A stretch of 64,000 nucleotides of DNA from Isoetes taiwanensis. Lineage: Eukaryota > Streptophyta > Lycopodiopsida > Isoetales > Isoetaceae. The position numbers and the translations under genes were made by a program. The notes beneath the pieces are model-generated. The model had not been told where the DNA came from, did no database searches, and saw nothing but the letters and a program-made list of their open reading frames with translations. Shown here piece after piece: positions 19,580 through 31,363 of the stretch; the first letter of the stretch is position 1, and each line of letters begins with the position of its first letter. The DNA is taken from assembly GCA_021234155.1 (NCBI GenBank), contig JAJEKV010000011.1:8729132-8793131 (forward strand), written 5' to 3'.

Positions 19580-22500
19580 GGGCGGATTTGGGGTCTCAAA
19601 ATGGCCTCCTATCAGCCATTCCACGTCATATTTCCGCTCCTTTTTTCCCATGCCACCTAGGATACCAAAATCTCATCATTACAGATTTACTTGGAATATT
19701 CTCCCGGAATAAGGGGGATTGCGCATTCATGGCGCCATATGTATTTAATTCTGTTGGTTGTCAGACAGGCTGATGCAACCTGTGGCGCTTCTAAAAAGCC
19801 ACTTGCATTATAGCATATCGGCAACTCATGACGGTGCCTCTTGGTTTGTCAGATACCAAGCGTGCGTGTCACCGATTCTTGCGCTATTTTCATTTAGAGG
19901 CCATGGCCATACAAGCTTCCCGCCTTCCACATTTTAAAATTTGAATGTATAGGTTGAAGCTTTGTATTAGACTTTCATTTCGAGGCGCTGCGGCTGCGCC
20001 TTATGGGTGGTTCACATGGAGAAGTTTAGGCCCTCCCGTGAAGTTCTGGGCGGAGTCAAGATCGATTAAAAATTCAGCCGTTGCATCAGCCTACGCAAGT
20101 TGGATCTTGCAAGGGCTGATTTTCCAAAACGGGCTGAATTTTTTTGCCTCGCACCCAAGTTCGGCCGGGTTTTAAGCCGGGCCGCCAGCGATTCATCCAT
20201 GTGAACCCAAAGATTAACCAGGGATCTTTACTTCATCCCAATACGGGCTTTCCGCCCCTACAATTCAAATTTGAATTTGCTTAATGTATAAAAGCATGGA
20301 TTGTAGGAGAATGGACTTTTCGATTTCCATATGCACATTGCAAATTTCAAAAACGAGGTTAGTACGGACGTTCGGCTCACACGGTTTAATTGTCTTTGGG
20401 GCATACAAATTGTACACCTTCATTTTCGCCGCGGCGATCCACGCAAATATGGAAGCTCCAAATGATGTGTGGATGAGGATCCAACCGACTCACGAATATG
20501 CTCCAGTCTTCAATGCAAAAAGGAGGTCTAAAAATAAGAACTTAGACCCGTATGGTTGTGTCTTGCGTGCTCAAAAAGTGTCGACATCCGGGCGGATGGC
20601 ATTTTATATCCATGGATCCGTTGAGTGGCAAGAAACCGCCATTTCGGGACGTTTCAAGTTTAGTCCGATTTTGTGGTGACGGTAACTCGGCCTCCTAGGA
20701 TATTGTGAGAGATTGAGAGAGGATGAAGGCATTCGAATCGAATACGTTCCTTTGAGATGAGCTGCTTCTGATAAGGAAGGGGAAATGTCCGTGAAGATGC
20801 TAATAAATGATATTATACTTTGCAATGTGAAGGGTTTATCCATTTGATGACCATTTTTTAAGAAAATATGATATGTGACATTCTTATATGCAAACATTCA
20901 TAAAATTTATGAACATTGAAGGTCAAAGCCATCCTTGTTTAAAGAGGATCATATGATGCGAAATCTTCATGCGCAGAAGTAATTGCATATAAGAAATTCA
21001 CCTGGTGTGATCCTTGCGTAAAAAAGTAAATAGAAACACAAATATTGAACTTACAACTTAGCGTAAACAAATAGTATTTTAATAAACCAACACTTTATAT
21101 ACTAACACTTTACACTTTAAATAAGATATTTCTTTCTTTCCTTTTACTTGAAAGCTATTTTTTTCAAGATGGATCACACCAAGTTTAATAATACATATGC
21201 AAAAAAAAGGGACACACTAAATTCAAGCATGGTGTGATCCACTTTCTTATTTGTTGTCAAATTAAAATTAAACACAAGTACTCATTCCTATTTGTATCTA
21301 AAATGCTTTACCACTCTTAAGTACATAAGTCATTATCCCTTTCAAAGAGCATATTTTTTTAAGAAGTATCACACCAAGTTTAATAGTACATATGCAACAA
21401 AAATGGAACACACTAAATTCAAGATCGTGTGATCCACTTTCTTATTTGTTGTCAAATTAAAATTAAACACAAGTACCCCTTCTCATTTAATGCTTTACCA
21501 CCCCAAGTGCATAAAGTTATTAGTCCTTTTCAAAGAGCATATCTTTTTTAAGAAGGATCACATCAAGCATCCTATTTGCATCTAAAATACTTTACCAACT
21601 CTAGTAGTACATAAAGTTATTAGCCCTTTTCAAAAAGCAAACACTTTATCAATAAATGAGCACGTCACATATCCACACTTAACTTCAAATAAGACACATA
21701 TATATTTCTTTTATTAAAAGATAATCAAAGTAATTTTACCATAGGAAGTCATGTTTTTTCAAAAAGATCACACCAAGTTTAATTTTGTATAAGCTAAAAG
21801 GTTGGAATATACTAAATTGCATGGTGTGATCCACTTCCTTGTTTTGTTGTCAATAGATAATAACACCAAGTCCCTCATCAATAGTCTCCCATTTGCATAT
21901 AAAATATGTATCATTCCAAGTTATATTATGTTTTATGAACTAAACGTTTTCAAAGAGGGTAAGTAAAATACAAACACATAATCAATAAGCCAACACTTTA
22001 CCAACAACCAAAGCTTTATTAAATAAGATTTTTATGTTATTTTAACAAACCTAACAATGTTTCCATATGTGACACTTTGAGTTAAGCGATCCAAAGGCTC
22101 ATGAAAGCGACATTTTATACAATATGTCTTTGGAGCTTTTTGTGTGTCGTGGCATTAGTAAACACCTCTAATGGAGCAAATATTTTGTAACTCATTTTTT
22201 CAACAACCCCGGATGCACGCCTTATCAAACATTTCTTCATTGCAAGGACACCATTCTCATAAGGCTTGCACAATTCGCTTAAACGAGGTCATGGGACGAC
22301 TTTTCAAGCTCGGCCCCACAACTTTACAATGCCCATTGCCCCGAATGTATATCTTGAAAAGCATGTCTCTTATATCCATATGTTAGACAACAACGATGCC
22401 GGTAATGCTTTCCCTAGTCTCAAATCCCGACATCCGATAAATATAGCCCAAAGAAAAATATTTGATTCAAAGGTGAGTGAATATAAATCAAGAAGAGGGA

Positions 22501-23473
22501 AGAAAAGAAGCAAGAATCACATGACGCGAAATCTCACTACACATTTACAAAGTGCATATGCATTTTCGCATGGTGTGATCCATGTATTATTGAGGGTGCA
22601 AATTTACAAATATCCTCCTCTTCAAACCCCTTCCCCCTCCCTTTTTTTTTTTTTGCAATATACTATCCATAGCATTTATTTTGAACCCTATAGTTCTACC
22701 TATTCATTTGCGTATGAATGTAATTTCCGACGATGTAACTCCATAGTCATCCTTCGTTAAGGATAGCATTCTCACCCACGAGCCTATGGATAGATATCCT
22801 TCCCACCGTCGCGGCCTTTATTGTTTTGTAAGTGATGAACCTGAAGCAATGTAGGAGTACTAGGAGCAATGATGGATGCAATTAGAGATATCTGATCGGT
22901 CGTTGAATTGTAAGAATGAATGGCGGGGAGCAAATACGATGAATGGGAAGAGCTGAAAAGTAGGAAAACTTCAGAATGAAAATTTGGGTAGTAAAACATG
23001 GCATGTAACGTGACGTTTGCTTGTCGTCCACATCGCCTCCCATTGTTGCTTAACTCTATGCTCGCCCCGAAAAAACACGTAACACTATTGGAGACTTGGA
23101 TTCCAAATGAAGAGCGAAATATGAGAGGATGCACGAAGGGCGCTTAATGTGAACAATGGAAATCTTGGTGCCAAAATTTGAAAAGGTGGTTGGTGCATGT
23201 GGGCATGTGCATTGATAGGGCTTAAAAGTAGCCATTATTTTGGTCCGCGATACGATTTTCGAAAAATGCGGGCCATTAATGTGGTTGCAATGAATGCACA
23301 AACATGTCCTATGAAATTTCGCCATGTGGATGCCAAGTAAGCCTGCTCCTCTTTCTACTTGCCAACTAATACTGACTTTGGAAAAAAATGCGCAAACATC
23401 ATTGGTCGCGAGAAACATGACGTGGAATTCTGGCATCCAAGATAAGGGCCATTTTGAGACCCCAAATCCGCCC
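19580..23473. mobile_element. Harbinger-like DNA transposon, non-autonomous, 3.9 kb
   Basis: Perfect 27-bp terminal inverted repeats lie at 19580-19606 (GGGCGGATTTGGGGTCTCAA onward) and 23447-23473. Both ends are flanked by the 3-bp duplication TAA (19577-19579 and 23474-23476), the pattern of PIF/Harbinger elements. No DDE transposase or Myb-like protein is visible. The longest frame (20284-20679) has no recognisable domain. Internal DNA includes the hairpin-rich array at 21171-21870. It could alternatively belong to another superfamily with 3-bp duplications, but the ends are not CACTA. Confidence 0.72.
21171..21870. repeat. degenerate tandem array with paired GGATCACACC / GGTGTGATCC words
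   Basis: About four units of roughly 195-200 bp. A unit runs GGATCACACCAAGTTTAAT, an A-rich stretch, GGTGTGATCCACTT, then TTGTTGTCAAATTAAAATTA. The two words are inverse complements about 60 bp apart, so each unit can fold back. Further GGTGTGATCC copies lie near 21003 and 22571. Confidence 0.7.
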
Positions 23474-24074
23474 TAATGAGAAGCACTTAAGATTGAAAGG
23501 GAGTTTTTTTAAAAGGGGTTTAAAGGTTCAATGGTCGTAAGTCGAAATTATCTGTGCACGTATGTGGGATAATTCGTAAGTATCGGATTTTGCTAATAAC
23601 GCCTGTGGGATATCTCAGAGCCACCGCAATCTAAACTTAGAACTTCTATCCTAACTAAACCGACGGAGTACAGCATAAATACGAATGATTTGTTGCTGAA
23701 CGTGGAGCTCACTGCAGATCGTATGCATTGAATAAGTATTCGCGTTCAAAGGTTTGTGTTTGGAGCAGAAACGAGATTGCTACAGTGTTTAAGGCAATCT
23801 CATAGCTACAGTAAACCTGGAGCATTAATGACTATGATTATGTATTAAGGTTGAAATTGTTGATATATTGCAAGGGATTAGGGACCATATTGTGGCTCCC
23901 TTGCATTCATAGATTTCCTTAGGAAATTTGTGCTTTACTTCAACCAAGTACTTGTGGCATAGATCATAGATCATTTAAAGTTATTAATTGACTTAATTTC
24001 TCTAGTGTGCTTCAGGCAGTAAATTTGCAGTGTTTGCTCAAGTTGAAATATCTAGTTAACTTATACTTTCAACA

Positions 24075-25153
24075 GTGATTGATATAGAAAGAGATAAAGA
24101 GGCCTCTGCTTTCCCTCCGCACAGGCCTGTTACGCCTAGCCCAAGCATGCACGGCATGATCCACAATGCAATGCCTTTTCCCATGGTTTTCTCTCTGAAT
24201 GAGGGGCGAGTGAAAATGATAAGTCCCTCTTCCATGGGATCTAGATAGCTTTCTAATGTCTTGGTTTTCCTTTATAAGCAGCATATGCAGGACATTATGG
24301 GAATCGCTCAGGTTGAAATAGAGTGATCTTTTCTATGTTTTGCATTTGTCACCCGTTCCAAATTACATAGCTCATTTTCTTGTGATGTAAATTAGCGTAG
24401 ATGTGTGCTCAGGCCATTAAGAACTGTGGATTTCGGTGATACTTTACGTTATCAGATGAAAGCATTTCTAAAAGGTTATCTAGAAATATTGTTCCAAAGA
24501 ATTACTCCACCAATTTCATTAAATTATTGGCGTCCTCTAGTGGCTTCTCTTCTTCTGTCTCTATAACGAATCTGCAGGTATAGAGTTTGATGCTAGCAAC
24601 CGCCAATATGGCCAATAGTTTCTTGGTCCAATCGAACCTATAGACAATAAATCCACAGCTTGCGATGCTTTTGGTTCATCACGATGATGGCTGCCCTCCA
24701 TATGAATGATATGCAACCATTAGAATGCCTAAACCTAGCTTTATGGATATTTATAATGCTCCAACCATTAACGTTCCAACAATATTAGAATGTTAAACTT
24801 GCTTCATTTGACATTCACAAACATGCAACATGGCTTTGACACTTTATATTGGTTTAATTGTTGTTTTTAAAAAGTTAAAGAGTAGCTTTTGTTCACATCG
24901 ATGTTATGGAAGATTTAAATTGAATCTTGCTGATTTGACTATAAAACATAGTAAAAAAGATTGGTCGAAAGGATATATTTTTCAGATGCTATGGTGTGGC
25001 GGCGACCACCGCTGCAATAAAGTGCTTGTAGTATAAAAGGAGTTCAAGGCTATAATTGTTCATGTGAGCTCCTTAACCGTTGCTCCAACTTCCTTATCTA
25101 TAGCCTTCTTTCCCACATAGTTGTTGGCAGCTTCTTCCTGTAGAGGTCTCCTC
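24075..25153. other. non-coding stretch after the copia element
   Basis: AT-rich sequence with no recognisable gene, RNA or repeat boundary. Short frames here carry no family motif. Confidence 0.5.
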
Positions 25154-25588
25154 GGCGCTCTGCCTTTTTGGTGCCCGACGGCAAAACTTCTCGAGCTCAT
25201 AATTTGAGCTAGAGACATCAGAATCAGGTGATTTTGGGCTCGTTGAAAAGCTTATGCCTGGATCTTTCCAACGACATATGATTCGGACCATTTGCATCAT
25301 TATACATTTCAGCTTTTTGGACTTTTTGATTTCGGAACTGTTTACTATGCTTGCAAGGGGAAAACTCTTCTAGCTTCTTTTGGCGCTCCTTTTGGCGCTT
25401 TGCCTTTTTGGTGCCCGACGGCAAAACTTCTCGAGCTCATAACTTGAGCTAAAGACATCAGAATCAGGTGATTTCAGGCTCGTTGGAAAGCTTATGTCTG
25501 GATCTTTCCAAGGACATATGATTCAGACCATTTGCATCATTATACATTACAGCTTTTTGGACTTTTTGATTTCGGGACTGTTTACTAT
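25154..25588. repeat. 240-bp-period direct repeat upstream of the LINE
   Basis: Copies 25154-25348 and 25394-25588 are about 93-95% alike. Both start GGCGCT(C/T)TGCCTTTTTGG and end CTGTTTACTAT. They lie just before LINE ORF1 and may be its 5' untranslated monomers. Confidence 0.8.
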
Positions 25589-25663
25589 TATAGATCAGCC
25601 CATTTCGGCCCTCTGGAAGTAATGGCTCCTTCAATTCCTTTGCAGTAGCTAGGGAATTTTTCT

Positions 25664-26977
25664 ATGGTGGGTATTAATCCCTTTGATCAGCCAAATCCGT
25701 CAGGGCCTGCTCGTCACCCCTTGAAGTCTCTCAGATCCACAAACAAAGATAACGGTTACAAAGGTGATGTGACTCGATCTCTCAATAAAGATGCTCATCT
25801 TAAACAACAGACATTAAATAGGGCATTGCATCTTTACTCTCAACGGGATAAGCGTTGTCCATCGCAAATTCCCAATGGCGTTGATGGAGCAAATGGCCCA
25901 GACGAACCTCCAACATGCGTTGGAGGTTCAACACATGATGATGGAGAGCAGATTGCGTCCGTTACAGGTGTTGGCAGTGCAACTGGCCCAGACGAACCTC
26001 CAACATGCGTTGGAGGTTCACCACATGGTGCTGATGGGGAGCAGATTGCATCTGCTACAGGTGTTGGAAGTGCATATCGCTCAGCCACACCTCCAACATG
26101 TGTTGGAGGTTCAACTCAGGATGATGAAAGGGAGCGGATTGCTGAGGCATTGACCCCAGATGATTTCTCCAAGGTCCCTCGTCCAGCACGTCTTCCTCTC
26201 TATGTCAATTTGCTTCAAAAAGACCTAGAGAACAAGCTTGACATTCGTACAGCTACTTTGCACATGCAGCAACACGACCTTGCAATGCTCACTGACAAAA
26301 TTCATGCTGAACATGCAAAGCTTTGGGAAGCAATTGAGGGCGCAAAGTTGGAGTTTGTTGCTTGTTATATGACTGTGGAGCACCTAATGGTTGATATTGG
26401 CAAGCAAAGACAAGATTTACTCCGTCATGTCTCTGAGGTGTCTACGAGTTATAATACTCGCATGCGAGCATTGGAAGAAAGCATGACCTGCCAAGTGACT
26501 GAGCTTGTTAAGGACACATCTAGTCGAGTTGCTGCCTTGGAACGTTCTTATTCTCATGCAACCAAGGCACCTCCAACTTCTTCAAAGCATCATGATTCTA
26601 ATGTGAGATCCATGCCTAGTTCATCCTCCCCCCAATTTCAAAACTCTCATGTAACAGGTTTTGCATCTACATCTGCATCTACATCTGCTCAGAGGCGTAG
26701 AGAATACATTGATAGGCACAACCGTCAGTGTAATCTGGTAATTCGTGGCATGCCAGAAGAAGCATCAGAGGACTTGCAACAGAAGGTACAGACTTTGGTG
26801 TTAGCTAAATTGGACTTCACAACACCAGTTGTTGTCACTGCTGCACATAGGGTTGGAGCATTGCAGCCCCACCACCCGCGCATAGTGAAATTTACAGTGC
26901 GAAATTTGAGTACTAAAATGGATATACTCAAGCGGGGCCAAGCAATTGAAAGGGACATCTCTCTATCCGGATTTTGA
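25664..26977 (+). CDS. LINE ORF1 protein (nucleic-acid chaperone type)
   Basis: An intact 437-residue frame from an ATG. The N-terminal third is low complexity with three copies of a roughly 31-residue unit centred on PPTCVGGS. A long coiled coil follows (about residues 180-300: LQKDLENKLDIRTATLHMQQ onward). The C-terminal part has RQCNLVIRGMPEE, VTAAHRVGALQ and HPRIVKFTVRNLSTKMDILK, the RRM and C-terminal layout of L1 ORF1p. Such proteins trimerise, coat LINE RNA and help target-primed reverse transcription. It is the only undamaged frame of this LINE. The PPTCVGGS repeats are coded by a short DNA palindrome. Confidence 0.8.
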   Translation: MVGINPFDQPNPSGPARHPLKSLRSTNKDNGYKGDVTRSLNKDAHLKQQTLNRALHLYSQRDKRCPSQIPNGVDGANGPDEPPTCVGGSTHDDGEQIASVTGVGSATGPDEPPTCVGGSPHGADGEQIASATGVGSAYRSATPPTCVGGSTQDDERERIAEALTPDDFSKVPRPARLPLYVNLLQKDLENKLDIRTATLHMQQHDLAMLTDKIHAEHAKLWEAIEGAKLEFVACYMTVEHLMVDIGKQRQDLLRHVSEVSTSYNTRMRALEESMTCQVTELVKDTSSRVAALERSYSHATKAPPTSSKHHDSNVRSMPSSSSPQFQNSHVTGFASTSASTSAQRRREYIDRHNRQCNLVIRGMPEEASEDLQQKVQTLVLAKLDFTTPVVVTAAHRVGALQPHHPRIVKFTVRNLSTKMDILKRGQAIERDISLSGF

Positions 26978-27454
26978 TCTTACTTAGTCCCAACAGATTA
27001 GCCGGGCGCCGTAATTTGCAAAGGTCCGGGACATTCAAAAAGAATGGTGGTAAAAGGCACGCAGCGATTCGTGGAAAACTACGTATTTTTACACCATCAC
27101 ATGCAACTTTTTCTCGGCGCCTTTCATCATGCTAAGGCCACTCATACCGCTGGTGTCAAAGTCCATTCTCCCATTTCCCATGCACACACCAACGCCGCAA
27201 ATCGCCTCGTGTTGTTCCATCTTTCGCACCCACCACATCTTCTTACGCTCCAAGGCCATTCCCTCTGCGATGTTGCTAATGGTACCCTTGATCTTTGCCG
27301 CCGCCGATGTTCTTCGCTTCTTTGCTTGCTGTAAGCCTCTATTGCTCCAGCCTCCTCAGTTCGCACTGCTCATACCTCAAATGTACCTTCCTAGGAAATG
27401 TGCCTTCGGTTGGTGTCTTAGAATTGTCGAGGTTTTCCATGGCGTAAAGGTGAT

Positions 27455-28233
27455 GGCTTGAATCCCATTGCAAAAGATATGGATATCCTTCTGCTCATGG
27501 AAACGTGGGAGCATTCAGCCAAACAACTACCTCATTTTACAGGCTATCAATTCTTTTCATTATTTAATGAATGTCATGGGCAACGAGGTTGCGGTGGAGT
27601 TGCTTGCTATTTCAAGGATGCCATTGCCCCATATATCACGCTTCATAAAGCTGATAGATATAATCGCTACATGTGGATCAAACTTCATTGCCACAATAGT
27701 AGTACCATTTTTGTTGCTGCCTATTACTTTCCACCTACATCATCACCTTTTTATGATGAATATGATGTCGCTCACAGTGATCCCTATGGTGATCTTTATG
27801 ATGACATTGCTCAATTCAAACAGTTGGGGCATGTTATTCTTCTTGGTGATTTCAATGCTCGCACTGTTGAAATGCAAGCTGCTCAACTCATACTTGAGGA
27901 TGCTCGTGACCCTTTATGGATGTCTACTAATGATACAGTCTTTCCACGTTCATCGCCTGATGCTAACAAACCCGTCTCAACATTTGGAAGGGAGCTCATC
28001 CAGTTGTGTAAAGTCTTTGAGATGGTACTTTGTAATGGCTTAGAGCAATGGCCAAATCTAAAGGTATTACATGCAGACATGATAAGCAGGGTGGTGGTAC
28101 TAGTATTGTTGATTATGTCATTTCCCAAGTGCAAGCCTTGGATCTCATTTCAGACTTTCGAATTGGCACAAGACATAGAGATGAGGAGATAAAATCTGAT
28201 CACTATCCACTTTATTTGTCATTAAAGTGGTAG
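27455..28233 (+). pseudogene. LINE apurinic-type endonuclease domain
   Basis: The frame reads MDILLLMETW (metal-binding Glu block), VAAYYFPPTSSPF, and VILLGDFNARTVEMQ (the catalytic D-x-N block), then shifts near 28040, where the next frame gives SIVDYVISQVQALDLISDF and SDHYPLYL (the terminal S-D-H block). The start of the domain lies upstream in broken sequence (27000-27455). This enzyme nicks target DNA to prime LINE insertion. Two or more indels are present. Confidence 0.8.
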
Positions 28234-28239
28234 CTTCCA

Positions 28240-30840
28240 CCTCTTCAACCCATTGCTATCCAGGCTCCTGCCCCTCGCATTCGCTTGACTTATTCTAGAT
28301 CTTTTGAATATGAACAGACATTAGCTCCTGCGCTTGCAGGTATTTTGGATTACCCAACTCTTCAAGGGCGTAATGCAGCATTTGCTGATGCTTTGCTTAC
28401 TTCTGCTGTCTCTTGCTTTGGTACATGCACTTCTCTAGGAAATCCTTTCCTAGAAATGCCTGGTTTGATGAAGACTGCAAGCAGCTTAAAAAACAATTGC
28501 GAATGATAGTTGAGCCAGATATGCGACATGCTCAGCAACAAAGCGTGCCTTCTTGCGTTTCAAAACAGACTTATAATTCTGAATGGCATTCATCAGAAGC
28601 AAATGTTTGAATTACTGCTACGTGAGCCTCGGACCTTCTGGGCAAAATATTATATCGACCACCTCCTACTCTTGGACATATTTCTATGCAGCAATGGGAT
28701 GAGCGATTGGTCCATTTATATGATCATCCTGGGGTCCTTAATTTTGTGCCTCCTTTTGTAGGTGATATTCTTCAATTCACAGAGGAAGAAGTCAAAGAAG
28801 GACTGCGACATCTATCTAATGGCAAGTCTCCTGATCTTCAAGGTTTGCAAGCAGAATTGCTTAAATGGGGGGTCCGCTATTGCTTCCAATCATCACTACT
28901 CTTTTAAATCAAGCTTTGCAAGAAGGCTTGCCAGAAACTTGGGCTGTCAGTAAGGTTGTACCAATTTACAAAGCAGGTAATAAGCATGATCCTTCTAATT
29001 ATCGCATGATCATGGTAAGTTCCATATTTTCAAAGCTCTTAGCCGCGCACTTTATTGGCTCCCGAAACCGAGTTCTGATGGGTTCGCTTGGGCGAACCCG
29101 GTGGATGATGCCACGTCGAAAATGCACCCGCAACGCTCTCGCCACGTCAGGGGTGCGGGTTCACCTGGGCGAATCCCGCGGGTTCGCCTAGGCGAATTCT
29201 TGGGGTTCGCTTGGGCGAACCCCGTTGGACGCCCAAGTTCGTTTCGGGAGCCATTTGAAGCACCGCCGTTGGACGCCCAAGTTCGTTTCGGGAGCCATTT
29301 GAAGCACCGGCTCTTAGCCAGTCTTACTGAGAAGCAGTTGACATCATGGGCAGAACATACTGGTGTACGTGTTGTAGGACATGCAGGCTTTCGTCCATGC
29401 CATTCTACAATAGACCATATTTTCACATTGCGCATGCTTATTGAACATAGTCGAAGTCTGAAACAAGACCTCTATATATGCTTTGTGGATTTTACTTCTG
29501 CTTTTGATACGATTACGCGAGCTTCTTTGGCGGCTTGCGGGCGCAGGGTTCCACAAGATCTTCAAAATGCGGTTTATCGGCTCTATGAAAGGGTTTTTGC
29601 TAAATTTCCAAAGATCAAGTACTCAAATCACTAGCAATATTGGAGTTCGTCGGGGTTGCCCTTTATCTCCTACACTCTTTGGCTTGTACATTGATCAATT
29701 GGAAGAATGGCTTGATAATCATGGTGGAGGTCCACATTTGGCACACTATATCATTAGGCAACTTATGTATCTGATGATGTTTCACTTCCGGCACATACCG
29801 CATTTGCTAGTATGCGGCAACATTTACATGCTCGCTGACACGCTTTTTGTGAGAACAGGGTTTGCGTGTTAATCTCCAAAAGACCAAGCTTTTGGTAGTT
29901 CAATCTTCGTCACAATGTTCCCCCCATGCACTATGATAGCCATGAAGTTGAAGTTGCGGATAGCTACAAGTATTTTGGTGTAGAATTGCAGTAAGAACAC
30001 ACTTTGGGAACAAAGTGTATTACCAAGCCGGTGGCTATTTGGATGGAGAGCACTCTATGCAATGCAAAACAATTGTTTTCGCCACAGAAATTCATGATTG
30101 GCCATGGAAAGCCCACTTGTTTGGCCTTTGGTAGAGCCCTGCTTTTCTTTGTATGGTTACGAAGTGTGGGGGCACGCCATTAGTGCTAGTGCTTGGGAGA
30201 GCTTAGAGCGAGTGCAAAAAGTCCTTTCTCACTTACGGTCTCGGAGTTAAAACAACGGTGCCCTATGCTATTCTTTTACAAGAGGCGGTTTTTGGCCTCT
30301 TCAACATTACGGCATGAAGCGCCATCTCCACTATATCGCAAGGTGCACCACATGGATGATGTTAGGTATCCGTTCTTGCACTTGCCATGATGAATCTCCT
30401 CGGTGTTTGAAACGATGTTGGAAAGAGCATTGCACTACATGGTTTGCCCGTTGGTCGCGGCAACGAACAATCGCCTGATGCTTACCGGTTGATCTGAGCT
30501 TTTGCAACAATATCTCAATGGTTGTTTTTCTCAAAAGATATGGGACCGATTACTTTGGCCCAAGTGGCGGTCATTATCATGCACACATAAATCCCACCTT
30601 GGCACGGGGCCCCAAGCTTATTTGCTTGCTTCATTGTCAGGAACAAGCTTGTAGCTATTGCATCAATTCGCACGCGGGGTCCCACAGTCTACTGGATTGA
30701 GAGGCGGTAGATGGGAGCGAATTGCCAATTGCAGAAGAAGCGAGACTATGTTACTGTTGCCGATTCACAGGTTATTGAAGATGAAAGCCATACTCTTCTC
30801 GAGTTGCCCCGCTTTTGAGATAGTCAGGAATCATTTTTGA
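28240..30840 (+). pseudogene. LINE reverse transcriptase, broken
   Basis: Pieces in order: PRNAWFDEDCK (28450), LYDHPGVLNFVPPFVGDILQ (28700), EGLRHLSNGKSPD, LPETWAVSKVVPIYKAGN (28930), then the MITE, then LTEKQLTSWAEHTGVRVVGH (29325), LYICFVDFTSAFDTI (catalytic Asp block), NIGVRRGCPLSPTLFGLYID (29637), and a damaged ADD box near 29770. Beyond 29880 only short matches remain. Many indels, no working enzyme. Confidence 0.8.
29045..29309. mobile_element. Mutator-type MITE inside the LINE RT
   Basis: A 265-bp insert flanked by a perfect 10-bp duplication GCTCTTAGCC (29035-29044 and 29310-29319). The ends are inverted: TTGGCTCCCGAAAC at the left and GTTTCGGGAGCCATTTG at the right. The last 44 bp are present twice in tandem (29222-29265 and 29266-29309). 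The middle holds several GGTTCGC(T)TGGGCGAACC palindromes. The 9-10 bp duplication points to the MULE group. Confidence 0.75.
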
Positions 30841-31110
30841 CCTTAGAATTCCATTCCACGCTTCCACAACTGTGAGCACCATCGTGCATGACTTGGCATT
30901 ATCGTGCATTTGAGGTTCTAGATAAACATCTGCAATTACTGAGCCCTCAGTAGTCATTATCTCTGCTTGTCTAGTATCATCATTACTGCAAAGGCTTTTC
31001 CCTTGAAAACCTTTCGAGGCAGGGGTTTTTTAATCCTAGTAGTAATGATTGTACTAGCCCATTGTATGGGTCCCATGACCTATTGGTCTCGTCCGTGGAC
31101 GTTAAAAAAA

Positions 31111-31220
31111 CTATTCTATTCTATTCTATTCTATTCTATTCTATTCTATTCTATTCTATTCTATTCTATTCTATTCTATTCTATTCTATTCTATTCTATT
31201 CTATTCTATTCTATTCTATT
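31111..31220 (+). repeat. (CTATT)22 microsatellite at the LINE 3' end
   Basis: 110 bp of pure CTATT directly after the conserved LINE 3' sequence and a short A run. It probably grew from the LINE tail. The frames through it (YSILF repeats) are not genes. Confidence 0.9.
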
Positions 31221-31363
31221 AAGAATGAAGGGAGGCTTGCATACACTTTCTTACATCATCTCTACTTCTTCTATGAAGGATACTTTCAGCATTCTTCTGA
31301 ATGGATTTGTTAAGCACACATTTTATGGCCAATGTGGCAGATCTAGACTTCTTGGAACCTGTA

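Larger units (their letters stand above)
1465..24074 (+). mobile_element. Ty1-copia LTR retrotransposon, host of two nested insertions
   Basis: Parts in order: truncated left LTR, primer-binding site, gag with two CCHC knuckles, protease, integrase, reverse transcriptase, RNase H, polypurine tract and right LTR. The order PR-IN-RT-RH is diagnostic of the copia superfamily. Gypsy element B interrupts the polyprotein at 4274-17493 and a Harbinger-like element interrupts the right LTR at 19580-23473. Without these two, the element is about 5.5 kb. The left end, and so the target duplication, is off the window because gypsy A replaces the first 244 bp or so of the left LTR. Confidence 0.9.
19422..24074 (+). 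repeat. right LTR of the copia element, interrupted
   Basis: It begins TGTTAGAAAT and ends TTTCAACA. Removing the Harbinger-like insertion and one TAA leaves about 756 bp. The last 512 bp (23563-24074) match the left LTR remnant nearly base for base. Confidence 0.85.
25664..31220 (+). mobile_element. L1-type LINE (LINE-1 of the window), decayed
   Basis: Contains ORF1 (25664-26977), an endonuclease (about 27455-28233), a reverse transcriptase in pieces (about 28690-29900), a C-terminal remnant to about 30840, then a 3' end GGGGTTTTTTAATCC...GGGTCCCAT and a (CTATT)n tail. The same 3' end closes the second copy near 43750-43850. The order ORF1, endonuclease, RT is that of L1-clade non-LTR retrotransposons. 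A MITE sits in the RT at 29045-29309. Confidence 0.85.

Noticed and set aside
21171-21870. CRISPR-like array
   Set aside because: Units are diverged throughout, spacers repeat too, and the host is a plant.
23563-24074. Taking 23563-24074 as the whole right copia LTR
   Set aside because: It matches the left copy exactly, but the polypurine tract and TGTTAG start lie at 19412-19422, and gypsy A truncates the left copy. The LTR is longer and interrupted.
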